Shown: positions 33,387 through 42,980 of the stretch, one piece after another
How the letters are laid out: every line of letters starts with the position of its first letter
How positions within the stretch are numbered: position 1 is the first letter of the stretch
Assembly (NCBI GenBank): GCA_040901765.1
Contig: JBBDYG010000039.1
Coordinates: forward strand, 62,001-126,000
DNA: 64,000 nt
Reading direction: 5' to 3'
Source: JBBDYG01 sp040901765
GTDB lineage: Bacteria; Planctomycetota; Planctomycetia; Pirellulales; Lacipirellulaceae
The notes under the pieces: generated by a model
Told to the model about the DNA's origin: nothing
Seen by the model: only the letters and a program-made list of their open reading frames with translations
Database searches by the model: none
Made by a program: the position numbers and the translations under genes

Positions 33387-34442
33387 ATGAAACGTCGCAA
33401 TTCACCATCGCACGGCTATCACGGCTTTACGCTGGTAGAGTTGTTGATAGTGATTGCGATTATCGGCACATTAGTCGCACTGCTGCTGCCGGCGGTGCAG
33501 GCGGCCCGCGAGGCGGCGCGGCGGACGCAGTGCCAGAACAACCTCAAGCAGATCGCGCTGGCGCTGCTCAATCATCACGAAATTGCCCGCCAGTTCCCTA
33601 GCGGAGGCTGGGGCCACGAGTGGGTGGGCGTCCCCGGTCGCGGCAGTGGCAAAGAGCAACCCGGCGGGTGGATCTACAGCATCTTGCCGCAGATTGAAGA
33701 AACCGCCGTCCACGACTTGGGCCACGGCCTGTCGGGCGCCGAGGCTCACGCGGCCTACACGCTCCGTCTCCAAACGCCGCTGGTTCTGTTCGTTTGTCCG
33801 ACGCGGCGTGGAGCCGAGATGTGGCCAATCGTTGACCGTTATGCCTACGTCCGCAAGCCTAAACCGTTTGGAAATGTGGCCACGGTCCCCCGCGGCGATT
33901 ACGCCATCAACGGTGGCACATCCCATGTTTCGATCGAGAGCGGGCCAGAGAACTTAGCGGCTGGCGACGGCCCCGACTATTGGCGAAGCCGCCCGAACGC
34001 GGCTAAGTTCAGCGGCATTTCCCATCTGCGAATCGGCAAGCCCTTGCGGTCGATTACCGACGGCGCGAGCAAGACGTACCTCGCCGGTGAAAAATACCTG
34101 GAGCCACGATTCTACGAGTCGGGCGAATCGCCGGGCGACAACGAGAGCCTCTACGCCGGCTATTGCACCGATCTCCACCGCTTTACGGGCATGATCGAGC
34201 GCCAGAGTCCGACCGCCGGATCGCTGTCTCCCTTCGTCTTGCCCCTGAACGACGCGATCGAAGGGACGGACGAAATACCATCCGTCGCCCGGTTTGGCAG
34301 CGCCCACCCGGCGGGATTCCACATGGCCTTTTGCGACGGCTCGGTTCAAATAGTGCCATTTGAGGTGGATTCCCAGGCCCATTTTCGCGCCGGACATCGC
34401 AGCGACGGCGGTGCCCCGGTGCAGTCCCTCAAATACAGGTAG
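33387..34442 (+). CDS. DUF1559 prepilin-like protein
   Basis: 351 residues. A 13-residue basic leader (MKRRNSPSHGYHG) is cleaved before FTLVELLIVIAIIGTLVALL. The prepilin helix continues to LPAVQAAREAARRTQCQNNL. The large beta-rich DUF1559 domain follows (PSGGWGHEWVGVPG; GDYAINGGTS; LRSITDGASKTYLAGEKYL) and ends with RFGSAHPAGFHMAFCDGSVQ, the typical family terminus. The location is outer membrane or periplasm and the function is unknown. It is divergent from the riboswitch-controlled DUF1559 operon. Confidence 0.92.
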   Translation: MKRRNSPSHGYHGFTLVELLIVIAIIGTLVALLLPAVQAAREAARRTQCQNNLKQIALALLNHHEIARQFPSGGWGHEWVGVPGRGSGKEQPGGWIYSILPQIEETAVHDLGHGLSGAEAHAAYTLRLQTPLVLFVCPTRRGAEMWPIVDRYAYVRKPKPFGNVATVPRGDYAINGGTSHVSIESGPENLAAGDGPDYWRSRPNAAKFSGISHLRIGKPLRSITDGASKTYLAGEKYLEPRFYESGESPGDNESLYAGYCTDLHRFTGMIERQSPTAGSLSPFVLPLNDAIEGTDEIPSVARFGSAHPAGFHMAFCDGSVQIVPFEVDSQAHFRAGHRSDGGAPVQSLKYR

Positions 34443-34575
34443 CCGAATTCGCAAGAATTCAGGAATGCCGACTCCACATAGCCGAATTCGCAGGAATTCA
34501 GAGAATCGCAGGTGTGGCTGAATTCGCAAAAATTCAAGAAGTGCGAAAAAATGAACTCTTGCGAGTTCAGCTACG
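34441..34575. repeat. Family I palindromic repeats
   Basis: Four similar units lie in tandem: TAGCCGAATTCGCAAGAATT (34441), TAGCCGAATTCGCAGGAATT (34480), GGCTGAATTCGCAAAAATTC (34516) and AACTCTTGCGAGTTCAGCTA in opposite orientation (34553). Each is a short palindrome around GAATTCGC.GAATTC. The last and first units can pair to form a longer hairpin after the DUF1559 stop. Confidence 0.8.
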
Positions 34576-34741
34576 CTGGATTTGGCTCCTTGGCATGCTT
34601 CACCACTGCCGATAAACAGTTAAAATGCGAGCTTTGCGAAACGTGCCGACCGCGGCGCTAGCATCGGACGCCCGCAACCCATTCCACGGAATCGGTCCAC
34701 GACTCTAACCGCGCATGGAATCTTGCGCAGATTGAACGCCC

Positions 34742-35365
34742 ATGACCGAGACATTTCCGACCGTCGAAACAGCGGAATCGAAGTTCGAGCAGCTTATGTC
34801 CGGGGTCGCCCTCGGCTCCGAGGATGCCGTCTGGGAGCTAGCGGAAACCTACACTCCCTACATTCTCCGCGTGTTGCGAATGGGTCTCACATCGCAAGTT
34901 CGGCGACGCGTCGATTCGCAAGATTTAGCGCAAATGCTTTGGGCCTCTATCCTCCTGCGGCGGACGGAACTGACGCGGATGAAATCGCCTCAAGAACTAA
35001 TCGCGTTCTTGTGTCGGTCCGCAAAGAACCTGACGCTTGACGCCCGCCGGCGCTATCTTGAAACGCAGAAATACAACATGGACCGGGAGCGAAGCCTGGA
35101 GCCATTCACCAGCGACGACGAGCGGCCCGAAGAACCAACGATTGAAAATCGAGCACTCTTTTCCCGCGACCCCTCGCCCAGTCAGCACGCTAGCGTCCGC
35201 GAGCGGTGGAACCGCATCCTGGAGCAATCGTCCGACCGCGACCGCCGAATTCTGCAATTGCGACTCGAAGGTCTGACGTTCGAGGACATCAGCGGCCAGC
35301 TCCAAATTAATCAGGGCACGGCACGTCGCGCCATCGAGCGGCTCATCTATCTGCTCTCCAAATGA
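34742..35365 (+). CDS. ECF-family RNA polymerase sigma factor
   Basis: 207 residues of the planctomycete ECF type. Region 2 is DAVWELAETYTPYILRVLRM and SQDLAQMLWASILLRR; region 4 is the helix-turn-helix RRILQLRLEGLTFEDISGQL and QINQGTARRAIERLIYLL. The charged linker between them (residues about 118-155) is long. The stop overlaps the start of the kinase gene by 4 bases (ATGA), which implies translational coupling. The kinase may act as its regulator, a common arrangement in Planctomycetes. No anti-sigma factor is seen. Confidence 0.93.
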   Translation: MTETFPTVETAESKFEQLMSGVALGSEDAVWELAETYTPYILRVLRMGLTSQVRRRVDSQDLAQMLWASILLRRTELTRMKSPQELIAFLCRSAKNLTLDARRRYLETQKYNMDRERSLEPFTSDDERPEEPTIENRALFSRDPSPSQHASVRERWNRILEQSSDRDRRILQLRLEGLTFEDISGQLQINQGTARRAIERLIYLLSK

Positions 35366-37530
35366 ATCGCGACCCGAGCACCTTTCGCGCTGCCGACGAC
35401 GCCACCTGGGGCGATCCGCTCGCCGAGCAGCGGCGGTTCAAGCTGCCCGAGCTTATCAAAGCCGATTGGGTCCGCACCGGCCAGCCCGACCTCGTCGCGT
35501 CGATCGCTCAGCACCCCCAGATTCTCCGCGACCGCTCGGTGCTGCTGAATCTGGCCATCGAAGAATACAAAGAACGCAGCGACGACGCGAGCGAACTCGA
35601 TTTGCACGGCTACTGCGAGCGGTTTCACCGCTTCGGCAGTTCGATCCAGCAGTCGATTTTGCGGCAGCTTGAGACGCAGCGTTACCTCGACGCGCATCCC
35701 GAGCTGCTGGAGCTTTTCGGCGAGCCTGTCTGGCCCGAGCTGCGCGAGCCGTTCGGCGACTTTCTGGTGCTCGAGGAATTGGGCCGGGGCGCGATTGCCC
35801 GCGTCTATTTGTGCCGGCAAAGCGAGCTTGGCAATCGCGCGGTGGTGGTCAAAGCCACCCCCTTTTCGAGCGCCGAAGCCCACGTGCTGGGCCGGCTCAA
35901 CCACCCGAACATCATTCCCATCCACTCGATCGGCCAGGTTCCCGAACACAGCCTTAACTACCTCTGCATGCCGTTCTGCGGCCGAAGCACGCTTGTCGAC
36001 GTGCTCGAGTTGGCCTTCGCTGGCGAGCTTCCGCGGCATGGGGATGTGGTGTTGCGCGCGGCGCGGCGGTGGACGACCCGTGCCGACGAGCTGGCACACA
36101 ATGGCCACGTCCGCCCCCAACGCCGAGCTTCTTGTGGAACCTATGTGGGGGCGGTGATGGCCCTGGGAATTGACATCGCCGAGGCGCTCGACCATGCGCA
36201 CCAGCAAAGCATTCTGCACGGAGATATCAAGCCGTCGAATATCTTGCTCACGCCCGATGGCCGGCCGCTGCTCATGGACTTCAACCTGTCGGTCGATTTT
36301 ACCGACTCGGTGGGGCTGCGTGGGGGAACGCTTCCCTACATGCCGCCCGAGCATCTGCAACAGCTTCAGACACGCAGCGCGGCGACAACGGAGCCGGAGA
36401 AGTTCGACGCGCGCTGCGACATCTACTCGTTTGGCGCGCTGCTGTATGAGCTTTTGGGAGGCGTCACGCCGATTCCGATGCCCGCATCGCTCGACGACCC
36501 CGCGGCCGCCGCCGCGCGGGCCTTGCAGCAGCAACGCGCCGGTATTCCGCCCTTGCGCGAGCTAAACCCACTGGTCAGCCCGAGCCTTGAAAGAAAGATC
36601 CATCGCTGCTTGGCCTTCGATTCAAAAGACCGGCCAGCCACCATGGCCGAAGTGAAGCGAGGGCTGGAAGAAGAAATGCGGCTCGCACCCTCGGCCAGTC
36701 GGCGGGTGCGAACCCGGCCCCGGAAATACGCGGCGATCGTTGCAGTGGCGGTCGCCATCGGCGGTATCGGCGGCACCTACTGGGCCACCAAGCCCCCGCG
36801 ACATGAAGCGGAGTTCCAGCGGGGCCAGCAGGCCTACGCCGACGGCGATTACACCACCGCCACCGATCACTACGCCGCCGCGGTCGCCGCAGCCCCGGAA
36901 CTCATTCCCGCCAAGTTCGAGTTGGCCCGCGCTAAACTGGCAGCGGGGGAAATTGACGCGGCAAGAAAGGAGTTTCAACAGCTTGCCCACAGGCATGGCG
37001 ATGCACAAAGCATCGCACATGCGGGATACTGCTTTAACTTGCAAGGGTTACCGTTGCCTGCGCAGGAGCGGTACGAAAAACTATTGGCCAAGGGAATCAA
37101 CTCCGTGGCAATTTCAAATAACTTGGGTGCTTCTTACCTCGCTTCCCGAGGACGGCTCTCGATGTCCGACAGCATTGCTCAAGCGGAAACACTGTTGAAG
37201 CAAGCGCTTGAGTTGGATAGTGGCTCAACCAGCGTACGACTCAATCTTGTCCGATTAGAGGTTGCAAAGGCAAGCGACAATGTGGCGTATTCACCGCTTG
37301 CGGCACGGAGGAACGTCGAAGCGGTTCTGACGGCTGCTCCCGAAAATCGATTCGTTCAATCACTTATCGGGAAGTGGCGCGAATTGATAATCGACCGATC
37401 GCCGCACATCGACCCCGATTTAGAAGCATTGCTTACTCGCATCGCGCAAAGGCCGCACTCACTCCCTCCGACAGACACGAGCTCAGCCCACGATTCGCGC
37501 ATCTATTACATCGAGCCAGCGGCTCGTTAG
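35362..37530 (+). CDS. Transmembrane Ser/Thr protein kinase with TPR domain
   Basis: 722 residues. An N-terminal helical region (1-130) precedes the kinase domain: glycine loop ELGRGAIARVYL (134-), ATP lysine Lys164 in VVVKATPF, catalytic loop HGDIKPSN (Asp288) and DFN at 306-308 where most kinases have DFG, then GTLPYMPPEH. One membrane helix spans about 456-475 (IVAVAVAIGGIGGTYWA). Outside it, tetratricopeptide repeats run to about 700 (GQQAYADGDYTTATDHYAAA). It overlaps the sigma factor gene by 4 bases and is its likely signalling partner. The HGD and DFN variants keep the metal-binding Asp residues. Confidence 0.93.
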   Translation: MNRDPSTFRAADDATWGDPLAEQRRFKLPELIKADWVRTGQPDLVASIAQHPQILRDRSVLLNLAIEEYKERSDDASELDLHGYCERFHRFGSSIQQSILRQLETQRYLDAHPELLELFGEPVWPELREPFGDFLVLEELGRGAIARVYLCRQSELGNRAVVVKATPFSSAEAHVLGRLNHPNIIPIHSIGQVPEHSLNYLCMPFCGRSTLVDVLELAFAGELPRHGDVVLRAARRWTTRADELAHNGHVRPQRRASCGTYVGAVMALGIDIAEALDHAHQQSILHGDIKPSNILLTPDGRPLLMDFNLSVDFTDSVGLRGGTLPYMPPEHLQQLQTRSAATTEPEKFDARCDIYSFGALLYELLGGVTPIPMPASLDDPAAAAARALQQQRAGIPPLRELNPLVSPSLERKIHRCLAFDSKDRPATMAEVKRGLEEEMRLAPSASRRVRTRPRKYAAIVAVAVAIGGIGGTYWATKPPRHEAEFQRGQQAYADGDYTTATDHYAAAVAAAPELIPAKFELARAKLAAGEIDAARKEFQQLAHRHGDAQSIAHAGYCFNLQGLPLPAQERYEKLLAKGINSVAISNNLGASYLASRGRLSMSDSIAQAETLLKQALELDSGSTSVRLNLVRLEVAKASDNVAYSPLAARRNVEAVLTAAPENRFVQSLIGKWRELIIDRSPHIDPDLEALLTRIAQRPHSLPPTDTSSAHDSRIYYIEPAAR

Positions 37531-37592
37531 CCGCAACGCCCGCCACCGCCGGTAAACTCCGTCGGAACTCCGCGTCGCTGCTAACCAATACT

Positions 37593-37608
37593 GCCCACTG
37601 CCGTGGGC
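37593..37608. terminator. Possible hairpin between convergent genes
   Basis: GCCCAC-TGCC-GTGGGC forms a 6-bp stem between the kinase and the convergent antiporter gene. Only weak T-rich sequence follows (GCGTTTGCGTCATTT), so a terminator role is tentative. Confidence 0.35.
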
Positions 37609-37623
37609 GCGTTTGCGTCATTT

Positions 37624-40281
37624 CTAGCGCTCCGCCAGCGGCACGCGGCATAGCAGGTCGATCAGCTCGCCCTCGGACGATGCTTGCATCAATTGCTGGC
37701 GGTTTGACTCGTCGGCGACGAACCGCGCCAATTGGCTGAGCAGCGACAATTGCGCCTCCGGCTGCTCGGTGGGCGTCACGAGCAGAAAGATGAGATACAC
37801 CGGTTTGGCCGCCGGGGACGAAAACTCGATGCCGTCGGCCGAGCGCCCGACCACTAACAGCGGTGCCCTGAGATTTGGGCAGCGGGCATGTGGAATGGCG
37901 ACGCCAATTCCCAGGTCGGTCGAAATTTCCGCTTCGCGATCGAGCGCACGCTCGAGGATGTGCGTGTGTTCTGCTTGCACGGGTAGCCGATCGTCGGGGA
38001 TCGCCGAGGTGAGCGCTTCAATGGCCTCATCGCGCGTCGTGGCCGTTAGGTCGAGCACGACGGCGCCGACCCTCACGGCATCGCACAGCGAAATTTCGGT
38101 CTCGTGGCGATATTCGTCTTCGATCCGGCCGACGACTTGTTCGAGAATGTCTTCGAACGTAATTAAACCGACGGGATTGCCGCGATCTTCGACCGCGTAC
38201 ATGGTGGCGCCCTCGCTCTGCATGCGGGTGAGAGTTCCTTCGATCCCGTCGTCGGCGGGAATTGCTTGCAGCGGCCGAATGTGACTCTGCCAGTCGGCGG
38301 TGGCCGCTTCGGCAATCAGGTCTTTCGTGAGCAGGTAGCCCAGGACTCGTCCGGTGTCCGGCTCGACCACCGGCCAGCGTGTAAAGCGATGCTGCGAAAC
38401 CTGCTTGAGCACTTCGTCGCGGGATGCGGAGGTCAGCAGCCTCCGCACGCGGGTCCAGGGAACCATCACGCTCCGCACGCGCTGCGTGCGAAGGTTCGAC
38501 ATATTCTCCTTGATGAGTTGCAATCGCAGGTCGCGGACCTTGCGTTCGGCGGCCTCGCGATGGACCCCGGTGTCGGCGAGCACCAGCCTGGCCAGCGCCA
38601 CGGCGGCCTCGGCTTCTTCAAAAACCGCCGCGGTTGCGCCGCTGCGTTCCAGGTCTTCCCGTTCGCGAAGATAGCGGGCGCGAACCAGCAGCCGGGCGCT
38701 TTCGTTAAGATTCCGGACAGCAGTGACCACGGCGGCGCGGTCGGCGGAGCCAGGCAGCGTGAGGACGACGTGCGACGCGCGTTCGACGCCGGCCTGTTTC
38801 AAAATGCTCTCGTGCGAGGCGTCGCCGAAGATCGCCGTTTGACCTTGCGAGTTAAGTTCCGCGATCGTGTCCATGTTGAGGTCGATCACGACCGTCGACA
38901 GGCCGGCGTCTTTCAGCAGCCTTAACACCGATCGGCCAACCGGCCCGAAGCCGATGACGAGTGCCTGCCGTTCGCCATTTTCGGCCAATTTCGCGACGTC
39001 GAGAGCGGCCGATTGATTCATCTCCGTTGCCCGGCGTTCAGCCCGGCCATTGAGCAGTTTCCACAGCCGCGGATGCCGTTGCAGCCACGATTCGATGGCG
39101 GGCAACGAACGGAACAGCATGGGGTTGATCGTGATCGAGATGATCGCGGCGGCCACGAGCAGGTTATGGCCGTCATCGGGCATCAAGCCGTGCTGCCGCG
39201 CGAGTTCCGACAGGATAAACGAAAACTCGCCGATTTGAGCGAGGCCGATTGCCACCGTGAGAGCCGTTCGGGCTGGTTGGCCGAGGACCGCGACGATCGC
39301 CAGGGCGGCCAGCGGCTTGGCAATGAGGATAATGCCAAGACCGGCCAGGATCATCAGCGGCTGTTGCCAAACGAACAGCGGATCGAACAGCATTCCCACC
39401 GAGACGAAGAACAGCACGGCGAAGGCATCGCGCATCGGGAGGGCATCGGCCGCCGCCTGATGACTTACGGGCGACTGTCCGACCATCATGCCGGCCAAGA
39501 AGGCGCCCAGGGCCATCGACGCTCCGAAGATGTAGTAGGAGCCGGCGGCGATGGCGATGGAGAAGACCAGCACGGTGAGCGTGAACAGTTCCCGCGAACG
39601 CAGTCGCGCCACGCGGACCATGACCCACGGGACGATCCGCGCGCCGGCCACCAGCACGACCGCGATCAGCGCTGCCAGCTTTAAGAGCGCAATCCCGAGC
39701 GTAAGCAACAAGTTGCTCGCGGTCGCGCTCGCGGCCTGAGCCGTATCGCCACTTGCCGCGGCGCTATCACCTAAGACGGGGATCAACACCAGGAGTACCA
39801 CGGTGAAGATGTCTTCAACGATGAGCCAACCGACTGCGATGTGCCCTGGCACCGTGTTGAGCACGCCGGCGTCCATCAATACACGCATCAAGACGACGGT
39901 GCTGGCGACTGCCATCGCCATGCCGATCACGGCGCTGGTCTTGATCGATATGCCGAATTGCGTGAACACGAGAATTGCCACGATGGTCGCGACCAAGCTC
40001 TGACCGACGGCGCCCGGGATGGCAATGTTTTTGACGGCCAGCAGGTCTTTCAGGTGAAAATGGAGACCGACGCCGAACATGAGTAAAATGACGCCCAATT
40101 CAGCGAGCTGATGGGCGATTTCCAGATCGGCCTGGAACCCGGGCGTTTGGGGCCCGATCAGCACGCCGGCCAGAAGGTAACCAACGATGGGCGAGAGGCC
40201 CAATCGCTGCGTCAGCAGGCCCAGCACCCAGGCGCAGGTGAGGCCCGATGCGATCGTGGTAATCAGCGGCAATTCGTGCAT
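37624..40281 (-). CDS. KefB-type cation:proton antiporter fused to TrkA-N, CBS and EIIA domains
   Basis: 885 residues. The CPA2 antiporter core spans about 1-390 (helices such as LAELGVILLMFGVGLHF and GSYYIFGASMALGAFLAGMM). A TrkA-N Rossmann domain (ALVIGFGPVGRSVLRLLKDA, about 440-560) binds nucleotide. Next come two CBS motifs of CorC-like form (VMVPWTRVRRLL and AVEDRGNPVGLITFEDILEQ, about 600-725). A PTS EIIA type-2 domain closes the protein (about 735-885) with the phosphorylatable histidine in GVAIPHARCPNL (His798). It probably exchanges K+ or Na+ for protons and integrates redox, adenylate and PTS signals. Confidence 0.92.
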   Translation of the reverse strand: MHELPLITTIASGLTCAWVLGLLTQRLGLSPIVGYLLAGVLIGPQTPGFQADLEIAHQLAELGVILLMFGVGLHFHLKDLLAVKNIAIPGAVGQSLVATIVAILVFTQFGISIKTSAVIGMAMAVASTVVLMRVLMDAGVLNTVPGHIAVGWLIVEDIFTVVLLVLIPVLGDSAAASGDTAQAASATASNLLLTLGIALLKLAALIAVVLVAGARIVPWVMVRVARLRSRELFTLTVLVFSIAIAAGSYYIFGASMALGAFLAGMMVGQSPVSHQAAADALPMRDAFAVLFFVSVGMLFDPLFVWQQPLMILAGLGIILIAKPLAALAIVAVLGQPARTALTVAIGLAQIGEFSFILSELARQHGLMPDDGHNLLVAAAIISITINPMLFRSLPAIESWLQRHPRLWKLLNGRAERRATEMNQSAALDVAKLAENGERQALVIGFGPVGRSVLRLLKDAGLSTVVIDLNMDTIAELNSQGQTAIFGDASHESILKQAGVERASHVVLTLPGSADRAAVVTAVRNLNESARLLVRARYLREREDLERSGATAAVFEEAEAAVALARLVLADTGVHREAAERKVRDLRLQLIKENMSNLRTQRVRSVMVPWTRVRRLLTSASRDEVLKQVSQHRFTRWPVVEPDTGRVLGYLLTKDLIAEAATADWQSHIRPLQAIPADDGIEGTLTRMQSEGATMYAVEDRGNPVGLITFEDILEQVVGRIEDEYRHETEISLCDAVRVGAVVLDLTATTRDEAIEALTSAIPDDRLPVQAEHTHILERALDREAEISTDLGIGVAIPHARCPNLRAPLLVVGRSADGIEFSSPAAKPVYLIFLLVTPTEQPEAQLSLLSQLARFVADESNRQQLMQASSEGELIDLLCRVPLAER

Positions 40282-40401
40282 GGCCCGATCATACCGGGGT
40301 CATCGCATTCGTGCGACCGGCGGAGCGCGATCATCCCACGACAACGATTTCGGTGCGACGCTCCGGCAGGGTATGATAACTACTCAACGAAAAATCTTGA
40401 T

Positions 40402-40511
40402 TACCACGGAGCCACAGAGAACACGGAGAAAACAGCGTTGATCCTGAGACCGTTGCGCCAGTACTTCTTCCTTAACTGGTCGCACTCCGTGTCCTCCGTG
40501 ACTCCGTGGTG
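40402..40511. repeat. Family B inverted repeat
   Basis: TTACCACGGAGCCACAGAGA and ACACGGAGAAAAC face GCACTCCGTGTCCTCCGTGA and CTCCGTGGTG. It lies in the 282-base divergent gap between the antiporter and the S9 peptidase genes. Confidence 0.85.
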
Positions 40512-40563
40512 AAATAGATCGCCTTTTGTCGGTTTGAGAAATCTTCACATTCCACATTGTCGA

Positions 40564-42810
40564 ATGTCAACAATCAATCTCCCGTTCAAGTACGCGGTGC
40601 TATGGTGCGTCGCGTTGTCGCTCGTTGCGTGTCGTGCGCAGGGCGCCGACCCCGATTTTCTCGAACAATACGGCGCAACGTATCGCTTCACGTTGGGCCA
40701 ACCAACGGCAATCAGAATCACCGATGCCGGCGATGCGGTGCTGTTTTTGCGTTCGGGGCCGCGAAGCTTTGAGCGCGACTTGTACGAGTTCGACGTGGCG
40801 ACCGGAAAGGAACGGCTGCTCGTCTCTGCCGACGAGTTGCTACAGGGCGCGGAGGAACAACTCACGGCGGAAGAACGCGCCCGCCGCGAGCGGATGCGGC
40901 TGGCCGGAAGTGGCATTGTGTCGTTCGATGTTTCGTCCGATGGCGAGCAAATCTTGGTGCCGCTCTCAGGATCGCTCTATTTGCGGGACCGCAAGTCCGG
41001 CAAGTTTCGCGAGTTGTCGAGCGCGGCGGGTTACCCGATCGACGCCCGGTACTCGCCCGATGGAAAATCGGTCGCCTGCGTCCGAGAAGGCGATCTCTAT
41101 CTGATCGACTTGGCTACCGGCGACGAGCGGCGACTCACCAACGGAGCCAGCGACACACTCACGCACGGGCTGGCCGAGTTCGTCGCCCAAGAAGAGATGG
41201 ACCGCATGCGCGGCTACTGGTGGTCGCCCGACAGCAACCAGATTGCTTACCAAGAGACCGATACTTCGGGAGTCGAGGAGTTGCACATCGCCGACCCGGC
41301 CAATCCGGCGAGCGCGCCGCAAGCCTGGCGTTACCCGCGGCCCGGCAAGAACAATGCGTCGGTCCGGCTGGGAATCATTCCGGCCACGGGCGGCGCGACG
41401 ACCTGGATCGAGTGGGACCGCGAGCGCTATCCGTATCTGGCGAAGGTCACCTGGGAGGAGAACGCACCGCTGACGCTGCTGGTGCAGAATCGAGAGCAAA
41501 CCGAGGAGGTGTTGCTGGCCGTCGAGCCGAGCAGCGGCGGCACCCGCGAACTACTCAACGAAACGGACGCGGCTTGGATCAACATCGACGCCGCGATGCC
41601 CCACTGGCTCGCCGACGGCAAGTCGTTCTTATGGAGCACCGAACGCGACGGCGGCTGGCAACTCGAACTCCGCGACCGCGACGGCAAGCGTTTAAGCACG
41701 CTCACGCCGCGTGAAATGAACTACCGTTCGTTCGTGGGCGTGGAATCTACCCAAGATAGCGCTATCGTCGCCGGTGGCAAAGATCCCACGCAGGTGCAGC
41801 TTTATCGCGTTTCGCTCCAACCAGATGGTCCAGAGCCGGAGCAACTCACGAGCGAAGCGGGGCTGCATTCAGCCGTGCTGGCCGATAAGTCGGGCACGAA
41901 CGTTCGCATCACGACTCCTGCCGCTGGAGCGCCCCGCTTCCAGGTCCACCGCGGCGACGCCACATCGGCCGGCGATTTAGTGAGCGTCGCCGAAGCGCCC
42001 CCCTTCGCGCCGAATATCGAGTTCACGGTTGTAGGCGAACCACCGCTTCACGCGGCGATCATCCGGCCGCGCGCGTTTGACGCGGCGCGCCGCTATCCGG
42101 TGATCGTGAGCGTGTACGGCGGGCCTCATGCGCAGGTCGTTATGGCGGACCACCGCCGTTATTTGCTCAACCAGTGGCTGGCCGATCAGGGCTTTATCGT
42201 GGTGGCGATCGATGGCCGAGGCACGCCCTCGCGTGGCCGCGAGTGGGAGCGAAGCATCAAGGGCAATCTCATTGAGTTGCCGCTGGCCGACCAAGTCCGC
42301 GGTCTGCAAGCACTTGGCGAGAAGTACCACGAAATGGACTTGTCGCGGGTCGGCATCTACGGGTGGTCGTTCGGCGGATACTTTTCGGCGCTGGCCGTCA
42401 TGCAGCGGCCCGATGTCTTTCATGCGGGTGTGGCAGGCGCGCCGGTCGTCGACTGGCTCGACTACGATACCCATTACACGGAGCGGTACTTAGGACTCCC
42501 CTCAAAAAACGAAGCGGGCTACCGCGCAAGCTCGGTATTGACACATGCTCCCACGCTGGATCGCCCGCTACTCGTGATTCACGGTACGGCCGATGATAAT
42601 GTGTACTTTCTTCACAGCATGAAGCTGTGCGACGCGCTATTCCGAGCGGGCCGGCCCTACGATTTCCTACCCCTTTCGGGCCTAACGCACATGGTGCCCG
42701 ATCCGCTGGTCACAAAGCGCCTGTACGGGCGAATTGCGAATTTTTTCGTGGAACAACTGGAAACTGGGGCCAAGGATTCCACCTCCGGCGACATGGGTGG
42801 CACGCCCTAA
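40564..42810 (+). CDS. S9 family peptidase, dipeptidyl peptidase IV type
   Basis: A 748-residue exported serine peptidase. After a signal peptide (YAVLWCVALSLVACRAQG) come the DPP IV beta-propeller (for example GYPIDARYSPDGKSVACVRE, EFVAQEEMDRMRGYWWSPDS with the double-Glu motif EE that binds the substrate N-terminus) and the alpha/beta hydrolase domain from about 480. The catalytic triad is Ser602 in GIYGWSFGGYFSA, Asp678 region in HGTADDNVYF, and His709 in GLTHMVPD. It removes N-terminal dipeptides, probably with proline specificity. ATG 40564 is chosen because it gives the signal peptide. Confidence 0.93.
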   Translation: MSTINLPFKYAVLWCVALSLVACRAQGADPDFLEQYGATYRFTLGQPTAIRITDAGDAVLFLRSGPRSFERDLYEFDVATGKERLLVSADELLQGAEEQLTAEERARRERMRLAGSGIVSFDVSSDGEQILVPLSGSLYLRDRKSGKFRELSSAAGYPIDARYSPDGKSVACVREGDLYLIDLATGDERRLTNGASDTLTHGLAEFVAQEEMDRMRGYWWSPDSNQIAYQETDTSGVEELHIADPANPASAPQAWRYPRPGKNNASVRLGIIPATGGATTWIEWDRERYPYLAKVTWEENAPLTLLVQNREQTEEVLLAVEPSSGGTRELLNETDAAWINIDAAMPHWLADGKSFLWSTERDGGWQLELRDRDGKRLSTLTPREMNYRSFVGVESTQDSAIVAGGKDPTQVQLYRVSLQPDGPEPEQLTSEAGLHSAVLADKSGTNVRITTPAAGAPRFQVHRGDATSAGDLVSVAEAPPFAPNIEFTVVGEPPLHAAIIRPRAFDAARRYPVIVSVYGGPHAQVVMADHRRYLLNQWLADQGFIVVAIDGRGTPSRGREWERSIKGNLIELPLADQVRGLQALGEKYHEMDLSRVGIYGWSFGGYFSALAVMQRPDVFHAGVAGAPVVDWLDYDTHYTERYLGLPSKNEAGYRASSVLTHAPTLDRPLLVIHGTADDNVYFLHSMKLCDALFRAGRPYDFLPLSGLTHMVPDPLVTKRLYGRIANFFVEQLETGAKDSTSGDMGGTP

Positions 42811-42930
42811 GTCCGCGAAGGGCGTGGGGAAGCGCGTGGCCTCGCAACGCCCATCGAAGACTCTGGGCGTGCCACCCTCCATTCGATTGACAATCTGAGC
42901 ATCGATAAATTGATTAAAGAGCGCAAAAAG

Positions 42931-42960
42931 AAAGAGAGCGGCTCCATCTCCGCTCCCTTT
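42931..42960 (-). terminator. Hairpin terminator of the YflT-like gene
   Basis: On the minus strand AAAGGGAGCGG (42960-42950) pairs with CCGCTCTCTTT (42941-42931) around an 8-base loop, followed by CTTTTTGCGC. It lies just after the stop of the gene ending at 42981 and before the convergent S9 peptidase, so it may serve both. Confidence 0.6.
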
Positions 42961-42980
42961 CACATGATGTTGCAGCACGC

